Source: Gilvimarinus algae (GTDB lineage: Bacteria > Pseudomonadota > Gammaproteobacteria > Pseudomonadales > Cellvibrionaceae). From it: DNA of 64,000 nucleotides. Below the pieces are notes generated by a model. It had not been told where the DNA came from. It did no database searches and saw only the letters and a program-made list of their open reading frames with translations. Location of the stretch: contig NZ_JAULRT010000062.1 in the NCBI RefSeq assembly GCF_030518215.1, forward strand, positions 124,001 to 188,000. Direction: 5' to 3'. A program made the translations under genes and the position numbers. Below, piece after piece: positions 47,613 to 57,800 of the stretch. Position 1 is the first letter of the stretch. Every line of letters starts with the position of its first letter.

Positions 47613-50267
47613 ATGGGATTGAACAAGCGCGCATTTCGCAGAAAGCTGATCGCATCGAGCATCTCAGGCTGCCTACTGGCGCCAGTGGTGGCTCAGGCTC
47701 AAGATGAGCCAATGTACGAAGAAGTTGTTGTCACGGGTATCCGGGCGTCGTTGAACGATGCCGTTGACATCAAGCGTAACGCCACCGGTATCGTCGATGC
47801 CGTATCGGCAGAGGACGTGGGTAAGTTCCCGGACAGCGACGTGGGTGAGTCTCTGGGCCGTATTCCCGGCGTCACCGTTGGCCGTGCTTTCGGTCAGGGC
47901 GCCTCGGTGTCAATTCGTGGTGCCGCCCCCCAAATGACCTTGACTCAGCTGAACGGTCAGAACGTCGCCTCTACCGGCTGGTACGACCAGCAGTCCATCG
48001 ACCGCAGCTTTAACTACTCTCTGCTGCCTTCTCAGTTGATTGGCGGTATCGAGGTGTACAAATCATCTCAGGCCGATCTGAACGAAGGTGGCATTGGTGG
48101 TACGGTAATCGTTAAGACCCGCAAGCCGCTGGATATGGATGCGAATACCCTGTTCCTGGGCGCAAAAGCGAGAACCGGAACCATTGGCGATGAGATTTCT
48201 CCAGAAATTTCTGGCCTATACAGCTGGAAAAACGATTCAGAGACCTTTGGTGTGCTGGTTGCCGGCGCATTCGAGGATTCAGATTACGTGCGCCGTGGTA
48301 CCGAAGCTGATTATCAGTGGTCACAAGACGTTGAGCCGTCTACCTTTGTGCAGGAGCGCGAGCGCACCGCCTTGGATGCCAACATTCAGTTCGCGCCTAC
48401 CGAAGCCCTGAGCTTTAACCTGCATGTGCTGTCGTTGGATCTGACCGCCGACAACATCGGTACTAACTTGTATTACTTCCCGCCCAGCGCAAGCACTTAC
48501 TCCTGTGAGCAAGTAAACGCAGCGGGTGTTTGTGTTATTCAAACGGTCGACCAAGCAATTCGTGGTGATTTGCAGCCGGGTTGGGCGAGCGGTGCGCCAG
48601 ACTCCGAGACCTTTATGCAACACTGGGGTCGTGTGGCTGAAATGACCTCAGACACCTACGACTTTAGCGCTGAGTACGCCGGTGACGGCTTCACCTTGAG
48701 CGGCAGTATCGGTCAGACTGAAGCCAAAGGTGGCACCAATATGACCACCAACTTCCAGTACTTCCCAAGTACAGGCAGCCCAATGTCTCTGTGGGCCGGC
48801 ACCATCGACGCTACTGGCAAGCAAATCAAAATCCACACCACCCACGATCCGAGCATGACGCTTGACGACCTGCAAGAGTACACCGTGCCGCAAGCCTGGG
48901 CAGTGGGTAAAGGACCGAATACCGATGAAGAGACCTACGCTCAAGTCGATGTGGAATTCGATCTGGACTGGGGTATATTTACCTCGTTTAAAACCGGTAT
49001 TCGCACCACCGATCACGACGTAGAGCGTTTCGACTACAACGGTAACCTGACGGTCACCGAGGTAGCGACAGCCTCTCTGTACAATGGCACCTATGAAGTG
49101 GGCGTCAACGGCGTTACAGTGCCAGAGCCCAACCTGGATGCCATGATCGCGGCCACCGAAAACAACCTCAACGGTTGGGACGAGGCGCGCCCGGGCTACT
49201 CTCTGCTGAACGAGCAGAACGACGCCTTCTACGGCATGTTTACCTTTGAGGGCGATCGTTTCAAAGGTAATGTCGGTGTGCGTTACATAAGTTCTGATAT
49301 CACTCGCACTCAGTACGAGTTGGACGGCACTGAGTTGGCCGAGGGCGATATTGGTGAGAACAACGGTTACAGCTACACCACGACCGATCACCAAGCCGAT
49401 TACGATGATTTCCTCCCCAGCTTCAACCTCTCGGTTGATCTGACTGACAGTTTGCTGATGCGCTTTACTGCGGCGCAAACCATCAGCCGCCCGAATTACG
49501 CGGATATGGTGGTGAGTTACTCCGGTTATGCCGACGACCGTGACGACAACCAAACCGTCAACATGGGTTCTGAGGGCTTGTTGCCAATGAAGTCTAGCCA
49601 AGCGGACCTCAGCCTGGAGTACTACTATGGCGAGGGGAATTTGGTGTCTGCGACTTACTTTGTCAAGTCGATTGATGACTTCGTGACCGATGTTATTAAT
49701 CCCGACCAGCAGATTGGTGTGGAAGATCCGGCCGGTGGTGATAACTGGACCATCAACGAGAAAGTGAACGCCAGCGGTGCTGATATCAATGGTATTGAGC
49801 TGCAAATCAACCACGGTTTCGACAATGGCTTTGGTGTGTCTGCTAACTATACCTATGTGAATGCCGACGCCCCTGCTGAGGCTTTTGCTGATCGCATTGG
49901 TGTATTTACCGAGTCTTCCCAAGACAGCGCCAACTTGGTAGGTTACTGGGAAAATGATACATTCTCAGTACGTACCGCTTATAACTGGCGTTCTAAGTAC
50001 ATGATTCGTGAAGGCGGCTTCTACTATGGCAACCGCATGCACGATGACTTCGGCTCATTGGATTTCAGTGCGAACTGGTACTTGAACGACAATATCGACC
50101 TGAGTTTCGAAGCTACCAACCTGTTGGCTGAGGACGATATCCAGTATGGCGCGGCAGATGAGTCAACCAGAGAGTTCGGTATGAAGGCTCCGCTGCTTGA
50201 AGGCTACCCTGCCTGGTCCTATGAAGGCGAAACCCGCTACATGCTGGGCGTTAGCTTTAAGCTTTAA
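47613..50267 (+). CDS. TonB-dependent outer-membrane receptor, probable GlcNAc/chitooligosaccharide importer
   Basis: 884 residues from ATG 47613, preceded by GAGGATGAGG. The signal peptide ends VAQAQD. A TonB-box-like EEVVVTG motif, a plug domain (about 45-165, with VSIRG) and a 22-strand-type barrel with a terminal GVSFKL strand follow. It belongs to the large Xanthomonas/Caulobacter-type carbohydrate receptors. Substrate is inferred from the operator shared with GH20 and GlcNAc kinase genes. The halogenase-like gene at 50339 follows it after a terminator. Confidence 0.93.
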   Translation: MGLNKRAFRRKLIASSISGCLLAPVVAQAQDEPMYEEVVVTGIRASLNDAVDIKRNATGIVDAVSAEDVGKFPDSDVGESLGRIPGVTVGRAFGQGASVSIRGAAPQMTLTQLNGQNVASTGWYDQQSIDRSFNYSLLPSQLIGGIEVYKSSQADLNEGGIGGTVIVKTRKPLDMDANTLFLGAKARTGTIGDEISPEISGLYSWKNDSETFGVLVAGAFEDSDYVRRGTEADYQWSQDVEPSTFVQERERTALDANIQFAPTEALSFNLHVLSLDLTADNIGTNLYYFPPSASTYSCEQVNAAGVCVIQTVDQAIRGDLQPGWASGAPDSETFMQHWGRVAEMTSDTYDFSAEYAGDGFTLSGSIGQTEAKGGTNMTTNFQYFPSTGSPMSLWAGTIDATGKQIKIHTTHDPSMTLDDLQEYTVPQAWAVGKGPNTDEETYAQVDVEFDLDWGIFTSFKTGIRTTDHDVERFDYNGNLTVTEVATASLYNGTYEVGVNGVTVPEPNLDAMIAATENNLNGWDEARPGYSLLNEQNDAFYGMFTFEGDRFKGNVGVRYISSDITRTQYELDGTELAEGDIGENNGYSYTTTDHQADYDDFLPSFNLSVDLTDSLLMRFTAAQTISRPNYADMVVSYSGYADDRDDNQTVNMGSEGLLPMKSSQADLSLEYYYGEGNLVSATYFVKSIDDFVTDVINPDQQIGVEDPAGGDNWTINEKVNASGADINGIELQINHGFDNGFGVSANYTYVNADAPAEAFADRIGVFTESSQDSANLVGYWENDTFSVRTAYNWRSKYMIREGGFYYGNRMHDDFGSLDFSANWYLNDNIDLSFEATNLLAEDDIQYGAADESTREFGMKAPLLEGYPAWSYEGETRYMLGVSFKL

Positions 50268-50284
50268 TCGCTGGTAGGTTCGGC

Positions 50285-50315
50285 AAAAAGCCCAGCGAAT
50301 GCTGGGCTTTTTTTT
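50285..50315 (+). terminator. Rho-independent terminator between receptor and halogenase-like genes
   Basis: A perfect 12-bp stem including the A/T arms (50285-50296 with 50301-50312), loop GAAT, and a T-run. It lies 12 bp before the Shine-Dalgarno of the next gene, so it would let only part of receptor transcription reach the flavoprotein genes. Confidence 0.92.
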
Positions 50316-50338
50316 GCTTTGAATGTTTGAGGGGCATT

Positions 50339-51862
50339 GTGGAAATAAAGCGTATTGCCATTGTTGGGGGTGGGACCGCAGGCTGGATGGCGGCCAATCA
50401 TTTGGGGTTGGCCCTATGCCAAACACCTGGGCTCGAAATCACACTAATCGAATCCAAGGATGTGCCTGTTATTGGTGTGGGGGAGGGTACGGTTCCCCGT
50501 ATCAAGGATACTTTGCAGAAGTTTGGCATTTCAGAAGCCGAATTGCTCAGAAAATGTGATGCAACTTTTAAGCAAGGGATAAAGTTCGCCAACTGGATGA
50601 GCCCAGAAGCTCAACCCAGGGGGTTCTACTACCACCCCTTTTCCCCACCTTACCCCTTCGGCTACGATTTTACGCCGCACTGGCTCAATAGCGCTAGAAG
50701 CTTAGACTTTGATCGATTGTCTGATTTTTACTGTGTTTCAGAGCAAAAAAGGGCACCTAAACAGATTAGCTCGCCGCCTTATCAGGGTCTAGTTGATTAC
50801 GCTTATCACTTTAATGCTGCGAAATTTTCCGAATTGCTGGCGGAAAATGCCAAAAAAAGATTCTCTGTTAAGCATATTTTTGAAACCGTTGAGGCTGTTC
50901 ATAAAAACAGTGAAGGCTTTATCGCTAGTCTCTCCTATGCCAGTGGCAGAGGGGAATTTTTTGATTTTTATATAGATTGTTCGGGGTTTTCCTCACTATT
51001 ATTCGGTGAATCTCTTGGGGTTCCCTTTCTGGATAAGTCGGAACAAATTAAAAGTGACGCCGCTTTGGTGTATCGTCGGCCGTCTAATGAGGAAGAAGAG
51101 ATATCGCCTTTCACCTTTGCCAAGGCGCACAGGGCAGGTTGGATGTGGGATATTCCGTTAACGAACCGAAGTGGTCTTGGTTTTGTGTACGCTTCTGACT
51201 TTATGTCGGAAAATGAAGCGGTGGAAGCTTTCTCGCTGCAGCTGGGTGAGAATGTCGATGCAGGGGATCTCAGAAAGGTGCCGATGAGAATTGGCTATCG
51301 AAAGAAATTTTGGGAGAAAAACTGCGTTGCTTTGGGCTTGGCTCAGGGATTTGTTGAGCCACTAGAAGCCACTTCTATACTGGTGACGGATTTTTCAGCA
51401 GACTTGATTGCGAAGAATTTTCCGGTTGACATTCATTCAATGCAAGTAGCCGCCAATCATTGCAATAGAGTGGTTGAGTATACCTGGGAAAGAGTGATTG
51501 ACTTTGTTCAGCTTCATTATTATTTATCAGATCGAAGAGATTCAGATTTTTGGGTAGAAAATACCGAGAAAGCGAGCTTGTCGGATGTGCTCTCTGAGCG
51601 GTTGATGTTGTGGAGGTCCACCCCGCCGAAAAGAACCGATTTTTTTAGCCGATTTGATATTTTTGGCCCGGAAAATTACTTGTTTGTGCTATACGGCATG
51701 AATTTTGATACTCGCTCCAGGCCTGTTGCGTCGCAGGACGAAAAGAAGTTTTCCGAGATTGCGGTTAAGGTCCAGAGCCGTTCGCGTGAAATGAGCGATT
51801 CGTTGCTTTCTCACCGTAAGTGGTTGACTGAGTTGAAGAAAGCGATGAATAACGCTGGTTGA
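50339..51862 (+). CDS. Flavin-dependent tryptophan halogenase-like protein 1
   Basis: About 507 residues from GTG 50339, preceded by GAGGGG; an in-frame TTG lies at 50327. FAD-binding GGGTAGWMAA, the catalytic Lys (Lys78 in ATFKQGIKF), the halide-gating WxWxIP motif (GWMWDIPL) and the Glu in VEPLEATS are intact, so it has the hallmarks of PrnA/RebH-type enzymes. The C-terminal tryptophan-clamping segment of PrnA is not recognisable. It is in a run with a DUF6445-like gene and a second paralogue. Chemistry on an unknown substrate is likely; no flavin reductase is nearby. Confidence 0.88.
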   Translation: MEIKRIAIVGGGTAGWMAANHLGLALCQTPGLEITLIESKDVPVIGVGEGTVPRIKDTLQKFGISEAELLRKCDATFKQGIKFANWMSPEAQPRGFYYHPFSPPYPFGYDFTPHWLNSARSLDFDRLSDFYCVSEQKRAPKQISSPPYQGLVDYAYHFNAAKFSELLAENAKKRFSVKHIFETVEAVHKNSEGFIASLSYASGRGEFFDFYIDCSGFSSLLFGESLGVPFLDKSEQIKSDAALVYRRPSNEEEEISPFTFAKAHRAGWMWDIPLTNRSGLGFVYASDFMSENEAVEAFSLQLGENVDAGDLRKVPMRIGYRKKFWEKNCVALGLAQGFVEPLEATSILVTDFSADLIAKNFPVDIHSMQVAANHCNRVVEYTWERVIDFVQLHYYLSDRRDSDFWVENTEKASLSDVLSERLMLWRSTPPKRTDFFSRFDIFGPENYLFVLYGMNFDTRSRPVASQDEKKFSEIAVKVQSRSREMSDSLLSHRKWLTELKKAMNNAG

Positions 51863-51898
51863 TGTTGGAGGAAGAAATGTGTAAGGGGTATAAAGTTT

Positions 51899-52603
51899 GT
51901 GATTAATCCGAATTTTTCTGTGAAGAGGGAGACTCTGGGGAACGAGGGCAATCTGATTGTTGTTGTAGATGATTTTTTGTCCGATCCAGAAAAACTGCGT
52001 GAAGAAGCCTGCAGGGCTGGTTTTAGGGCGCCAGCGATGCTGAGCCAGCGCAAGGGCTACCCTGGCATAAGAGCTCCTTTGCCTTCCGAAAGCTCGGCGC
52101 TGTTAATTGATGAACTTGAAGGTTTGATTCGGCGAGAATTCTGCTTGACAGATGGGCTAAATTCGGTCCAAAGCACTGCCTCGTTTAACCTAATGACTGT
52201 GCCTGAAAGTGAGCTTGGACCCTATCAAACGATACCGCATTTTGATACGTCGAAGCGAAACTTCTTTGCGGCGCTATTATACCTGTGTGGTGAAGAGCAT
52301 GGTGGCACTGCGTTCTACCGACATAATAGTTCGGGGTATGAGTCGATCACTCCGCAAACCAGTGAGTCGTACCTTGATTATTGTTACACAGAACTTAACA
52401 GTAAAGTTATACAGAAGAAATACTTTTCAGAGTCGGACGATTACTATACGAAAATTGGTTTTGTTTCGGCTAAGTATAATCGACTGGTGATTTATAAAGG
52501 CGCATTGTTGCATTCCGCCAACATATTGTCCTCTGCCGGTAGTATAAGCTCAGACCCCAGAGTAGGTCGGTTAACTCAAAATAGTTTCCTTAGCTTTGAA
52601 TAG
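51899..52603 (+). CDS. DUF6445-like protein with 2OG-Fe(II) oxygenase-type residues
   Basis: 234 residues, GTG start at 51899 with AAGGGG ten bases upstream. An HxD pair in IPHFDTS, a distal His in LLHSAN and an Arg in GRLTQN match the iron and 2-oxoglutarate ligands of prolyl-hydroxylase-like oxygenases. No signal peptide. It sits between two halogenase-like genes. Related small proteins of this kind often accompany TonB receptors and halogenase-like genes in polysaccharide loci of Caulobacter and Alteromonadales relatives. The substrate is unknown. Confidence 0.7.
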   Translation: MINPNFSVKRETLGNEGNLIVVVDDFLSDPEKLREEACRAGFRAPAMLSQRKGYPGIRAPLPSESSALLIDELEGLIRREFCLTDGLNSVQSTASFNLMTVPESELGPYQTIPHFDTSKRNFFAALLYLCGEEHGGTAFYRHNSSGYESITPQTSESYLDYCYTELNSKVIQKKYFSESDDYYTKIGFVSAKYNRLVIYKGALLHSANILSSAGSISSDPRVGRLTQNSFLSFE

Positions 52604-52767
52604 GTTGTGACGATCTCTCAGAAGTGAGTATTTCTGAGGATGTGAATGAAAAATAATAAGAAATTGAATATTGCGACAATTCTTGAGTTTTCTGGTCTTG
52701 TAGATTCATGACTATTGCTTTTCGTTACTCGATCGCCTAATTAAGAACGTTCTCCAGGAGCTTGGTT

Positions 52768-54273
52768 ATGGTGCCAAATACGGACATCTATTTTAAGGTT
52801 ATCATTTTAGGCGGCGGCACGGCAGGCTGGATGGCGGCGAATCTTATTTTACATTGCTGGCCCAATGCTGATCTGACCCTGATTGAGTCCGACGATGTGC
52901 CAACAGTGGGGGTTGGTGAAGGCTCAACACCCTACTTGAAATCCTTTTTTAAGCATTTGGGCATTGCCGATCGTGAGTGGATGCCTCATTGTAATGCTAC
53001 CTACAAGTCCGGTATACGCTTTCCGAACTGGAGCAATAAGCCTGGGTATCGGAGTTATTTTCATCCTTTTTATTCTGAATTGGATATCCCTACAGCAGAC
53101 GTATTTTTTGCGGAGTGTAAAAAGCCAGCTCATCAACGCACTACACGCATTCATCCGGACGATTTTTTTGTCAACAATCAAGTGGCTGCTTTGGGGTTGG
53201 CTCCCATAGCAAAAGCGCCTGGAAATTTTGAGGTCGATTACGGCTATCACTTTGATGCTGGTTTACTGGGGCAATACCTCAAAAAGCGCGCTATCAAAAT
53301 GGGTTTGAAACACCGGTTTGGGCATGTGTCTAGGGCGAATCTCGATTCGAACTCAGGTCGGTTACTCTCTGTGGATACTCAGGAGGGCGAAGCAATCAAG
53401 GGTGACCTTTTTATAGATTGCTCCGGCTTTTCAGGGTTAATCAGTCAAAAAACCTACCATTTACCTATGCGCGAATACCGCGACTGCCTGTTTAATGACA
53501 GCGCTTTGACCTTGGCAACGCCTGTGGATCAGAATCAGCATCTGGTCTCAGAAACGCGCTCTACGGCTTTAGGCCACGGTTGGGCCTGGAAAATCCCCCT
53601 GACCAATCGCTATGGAAACGGTTATGTTTACAGTTCGGCATTTGTGAGTCGTCAATGTGCAGAGCAGGAGTTTTCAGCGCATCTAGGGTTGTGTGGCAGT
53701 GAAGTCAATTTCCGTTATTTGAGTATGAAAGTCGGCCGGCTTGAGGAGCATTGGCATAAAAATACCTTGTCGGTGGGCTTGTCTCAGGGATTTGTCGAAC
53801 CTTTAGAGGCGACAGCTCTGATGCTGGTTCAATTCACACTCGAGACGTTTCTTCGTTTGTTTGATCCGACAAAACCCTTACTGGCCAACCGGCAGGCGGA
53901 AGTGAACCGGCGAATAAACACTCTCACCGATGGCGTGAAAGACTATATTACCGCCCATTACAAACTGAGCCAGAGAGACGATACTGACTATTGGCGGGCG
54001 TGTCGGGAGGTGCCAGTCTCTAGCACCTTGGCTGCGCTGATAGACGCCTGGCCGGTTCCGGAGGCGTTTGAGCAGGCGCTTCGCGACAACAGAGACAGTT
54101 TGGCGTATTTGCGGCCTTCCTGGTTTGTTTTGTTTGCCGGGTTGGGGCACCTCCCAACACAAGCAGATGCGGTCGATGATCGACAAGCTCGCGATGCAAG
54201 AGATCGCTGTCGCTTAACGGCTCAGCAGCGCTTCCCAGATCACTGGCGCGTGCTCAATCAAATGCAAGATTAA
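52768..54273 (+). CDS. Flavin-dependent tryptophan halogenase-like protein 2
   Basis: About 501 residues from ATG 52768, with AGGAG seven bases upstream; TTG 52762 is a weaker alternative. It has GGGTAGWMAAN, catalytic Lys80 in ATYKSGI, GWAWKIPL and VEPLEATA. The C-terminal tryptophan-clamp segment of PrnA is absent. It is the most divergent of the four paralogues in the region 80-160. A 164-bp gap separates it from the DUF6445-like gene, with no terminator seen, so it may be in the same transcript. Confidence 0.88.
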   Translation: MVPNTDIYFKVIILGGGTAGWMAANLILHCWPNADLTLIESDDVPTVGVGEGSTPYLKSFFKHLGIADREWMPHCNATYKSGIRFPNWSNKPGYRSYFHPFYSELDIPTADVFFAECKKPAHQRTTRIHPDDFFVNNQVAALGLAPIAKAPGNFEVDYGYHFDAGLLGQYLKKRAIKMGLKHRFGHVSRANLDSNSGRLLSVDTQEGEAIKGDLFIDCSGFSGLISQKTYHLPMREYRDCLFNDSALTLATPVDQNQHLVSETRSTALGHGWAWKIPLTNRYGNGYVYSSAFVSRQCAEQEFSAHLGLCGSEVNFRYLSMKVGRLEEHWHKNTLSVGLSQGFVEPLEATALMLVQFTLETFLRLFDPTKPLLANRQAEVNRRINTLTDGVKDYITAHYKLSQRDDTDYWRACREVPVSSTLAALIDAWPVPEAFEQALRDNRDSLAYLRPSWFVLFAGLGHLPTQADAVDDRQARDARDRCRLTAQQRFPDHWRVLNQMQD

Positions 54274-54466
54274 AGCTCCTCCGATTGTTCGTTGATCGAT
54301 CTGCGCGGCTACTCACCTCCAGGCCCTATGGTTGTTTAAGGTTGGTCTCTCGCGTATCTCTGCAAACGGCCGGTTTCAATGTGAGCGGTGGCGCTGCGGG
54401 TTCCCAACACCGTCGGGCTGTTGATTGTATCGATTTACTACACGGCGTCAGAATCTTCTCCTTGAG

Positions 54467-54478
54467 GGCAACGTTGTC
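54467..54478. promoter_or_regulatory. Auxiliary LacI-type operator (one mismatch)
   Basis: GGCAACGTTGTC differs from the consensus at one position. Its centre is 165 bp from the perfect operator at 54632, so it may assist repression by looping. Confidence 0.5.
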
Positions 54479-54629
54479 TCTCTGTTATCTCATTGTAAAA
54501 AATACCCCGATTTGCCTTTTCTGTTTGATAGTTTGTATCTGGCATAACTAATTGATTTTTAAATTAAAATTTAATATTGTTTGTTTGACTACAACCATTC
54601 AGTTCACACTTTTTATCACAAATCCTTCT

Positions 54630-54659
54630 TGACAACGTTGTCGAGCGGCGAGTACAACT
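54630..54659 (+). promoter_or_regulatory. Promoter of the second TonB receptor gene
   Basis: TTGACA at 54630-54635, 18-bp spacer, TACAAC at 54654-54659; same geometry as the promoter at 47371. Confidence 0.58.
54632..54643. promoter_or_regulatory. LacI-type operator at the second TonB receptor promoter
   Basis: Perfect GACAACGTTGTC overlapping the -35 box. Confidence 0.82.
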
Positions 54660-54866
54660 ACGCCTCGTGACGTTGGGTGTTGATAACAAAAAGACCCTTC
54701 CGAGCACATTCTGATGCCCAGTTGGTTGCCCCCGACGAAGCGTCATCCAACGGATTTGTTTCAACGAATTGGGGCTGGCTTGGGTGTCGGCCGCTTGCTC
54801 GCTAGCGCCCAGGCCACCTGCTTTGGTTGAAAATAAAACAATACAAATATCAGTGAGGAGACAGTT

Positions 54867-57800
54867 ATGGAACCTAAAAAGAGTGCCTTCCGCCGGAAGG
54901 TTCTGGCTTCCAGTATTTCATCCTGCCTGTTGGCTTCGGCCTACGTTCAGGCACAAGACTCTGAGCCCTTGCTCGAAGAGGTTGTGGTCACCGGTGTCTA
55001 TGCTTCGCAGCAAAATGCGGTGGATACCAAGCGAGATTCAGCCTCTGTGGTGGATGCCATTTCCGCCGAAGACATCGGCAAGCTTCCCGACGTTACCATT
55101 TCTGACTCGTTGCAGCGCATTCCGGGTATTCAGGTAGAGCGTACCGCTGGCGAAGGTGGCCCGGTACAGATTCGCGGTATGGCGAATGTTGCCACCTCGT
55201 TGAACGGTGAAACCTTCCTAAGTGCCACCAGCATTGATACATCCAGCGCTGACTATGGTGACCTGCCGTCTCAGTTGTTTTCCGGCGCCGACGTTTACAA
55301 GGCGCCTTTCGCTTCTTTGAGCACCGTTGGCACGGCTGGTACTGTCAACCTGAAAACCCGCCGCCCCTTCGATCTAGACGAGGGCTGGACCTTCTCCGGT
55401 AGCGCGGAAGTGGATCGCGGTTCCATCAGTGAAGAAACCGATCCAACTGTCAGTGGCCTGATTGGATATAACGCCGACAAGTGGGGTGTTTTGGTCAGCG
55501 CGGTCACTACCGAGAAGAATTTAGCAACAGACTTTAACGGTTGGTTCGATACCTCGGAAAATGGCGGCATTGCGGCCGCACGCACCAATGGAGGTAACGA
55601 CCCTTACAACCCAGGTACATATTACATGGTGCCGCAGGGCTTCTCTGCGTACAACAAAGCAGAAGAGCGCCAGCGTGACGGCGTGAACCTCTCTTTCCAG
55701 GCCGAGCTGGCGGATGGCATTGAGCTGGTGGCGGATTATTTTTACAGCGACCAGGAGCGCTGGAACCGACGCTCAGGCCTCTCTACCAATAACCGCTGGC
55801 AGACCTTTGGCGATTACGCCTTCCCGCTCAACGGTGAGGGTTACGGCGGTGAAAGCTTTACTTTCATACCGCCAGCCCCAGAAGGAACCGACCCGGTGCC
55901 TCAGAGTTGGGTTACTCTAGAGTCATACGAGGCTAGACCTCTTCGTATTCAGTCCTTCAGTCAGACTAACTACAATAACGAGCATTCGGAAAACGCCAAC
56001 GTCGAGCTAAACTTTGATACCGGTGGCCCGTTGACGGGTCAGGTGCGAGTCACTACCGCCAGCGCTAAACAGGCGTTGCGTAACGGCTACGGTGAAGGCG
56101 ATGTTCTGGATTTCGCGGCTTCGCGTTTGAATGCAGTTGACGACAACAGCCCTGGTCGCGGTGGCTTCCTGCCAGCGGAATTTTGTACCGATGGTCAAGA
56201 AGTGGTTGGTGATAAAGGTGGTTGCTTTGTTGACTACCAGGCGGACAGCATTGACGCGTTTAACACGCGTACCTTCGATGCCGGTTGGATGCTGACCTAC
56301 GAACAGGTGGGTGAGAATATCACGTTTGGCGGTTTCGACACCGTTGTGAATGGTGGCCAGGGGCAAATGTCCGTGGCCGATTATATGGCTAGCAAGGATA
56401 GCTACCATATCGGCTCTTTCACATCGGAAAACAACAGCGATACCAAAGGCACTCTGGATACTTTCAGTACCCGCTGGAATTACGCCTTCGATGACACGCC
56501 GTTTATTTCAAGCGTTGACGTTGGCGTTCGTCAGAGCGGACGTACAGTAGACCGCACAGTTTATTCGTTATTCGGTGGTCTCGACGCAACCGGCGGTTGC
56601 TACGCGCAGTGGCGAGCGATCGACCAAGCCGCGGTCAACCCCGACGTCTGCAGAAAGGGCGAAGACCAGCTGGGCGAGATGGTGGATGGTGCATGGCAGC
56701 CCTATCAGCTGCTTCCAGATATTGGTATTGACGAATATACAAATGCTGTGTGGGTAGACAGCTACAGTGATAACGTCAGTGGCCTCCCAGGTGTTTGGGC
56801 TATTGATCCACACGAGTTTGACGACTCGGAAGCGTTTATGAACCGCGTGTTTGGCGACAATCAGCGCCTAACCAATGCTGGTCAATCCTTCAGTGTTAAC
56901 TTGGACGAGTTGAGCTACTTTGCGCAGGTCAACTTCGAAGCAGGTCCCGTCAATGGTAATATTGGTGTTAATGTTATCGAGACTGACCTCAGCATTCGTC
57001 AAAACGAGGTAGGCTCTAATTATCAGCACTCCAACACTGGCCCTGATGTGGGGGATGTACTGACTGATCGCAGCTATACCGATGTGCTGCCTAGCGCCAA
57101 CGTAAATTACAATGTCACTGAGGACATTGTACTGCGGGCGGGCTATGGCGAAACCATGATGCCGGTTGATTTGCTGGATTTAGGTGGTGGTAAGACGGTA
57201 GGTGAAACCTTTGATGCCGAATGTAATTGCATGCGTATTGAAGGCGTTAGCTTTGCGGGTAACGCTAACCTAGATCCAATCCGCTCAAGCACCTTTAACT
57301 TGTCGGCGGAGTGGTATCTGGGCGCCGCCTCTATGGTTGGTGTTACTTACTTCGATCTGGACATCGACAGCTTTGTAACAGGCGGGTTTGTCTATGTGCT
57401 TGAGCCCGACGCCGACGGCATTAGTCGTGGCGAAGCCGGTGGCGGCCTTTGGGAAGCCACGGCTCCTGTTCAAGGTACCGGCGGTGAGGTAAACGGTGTC
57501 GAGCTGCAAGCGAAAGTTGCATTTAGCGATATTACCGATGGTTTTATGTCTAACTTCGGTTTTGATGTCAACTACACCTTCTCTGACAGCGCGCGGGAAG
57601 ACACACAAGGTTTTGATGGCGAGGAGCTTCCTTTCATCAATAACTCTGAGGACACCTACAACATTGTAGGTTGGTTCGAAAATGAGTTCTTGTCGGCGCG
57701 TCTGGCCTATAATTTCCGCTCTGAGCGCTTGGTCGCGGATGGCGGTGTTAATAGTGGTAACCAAGGTCTGTACCAGGATGACTATGGTCAGCTGGATCTG

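Larger units (their letters stand above)
54274..54866. other. Control region and leader of the second TonB receptor gene
   Basis: 593 bp without a gene. It contains a one-mismatch operator at 54467-54478, an AT-rich stretch (about 54540-54590), a perfect operator at 54632-54643 overlapping a promoter, and a leader of about 200 nt ending in a GTGAGGAGA ribosome site before ATG 54867. Confidence 0.6.

Noticed and set aside
48648-49922. 424-codon minus-strand frame opposite the first TonB receptor
   Set aside because: Antisense shadow with no motif and no start signals.
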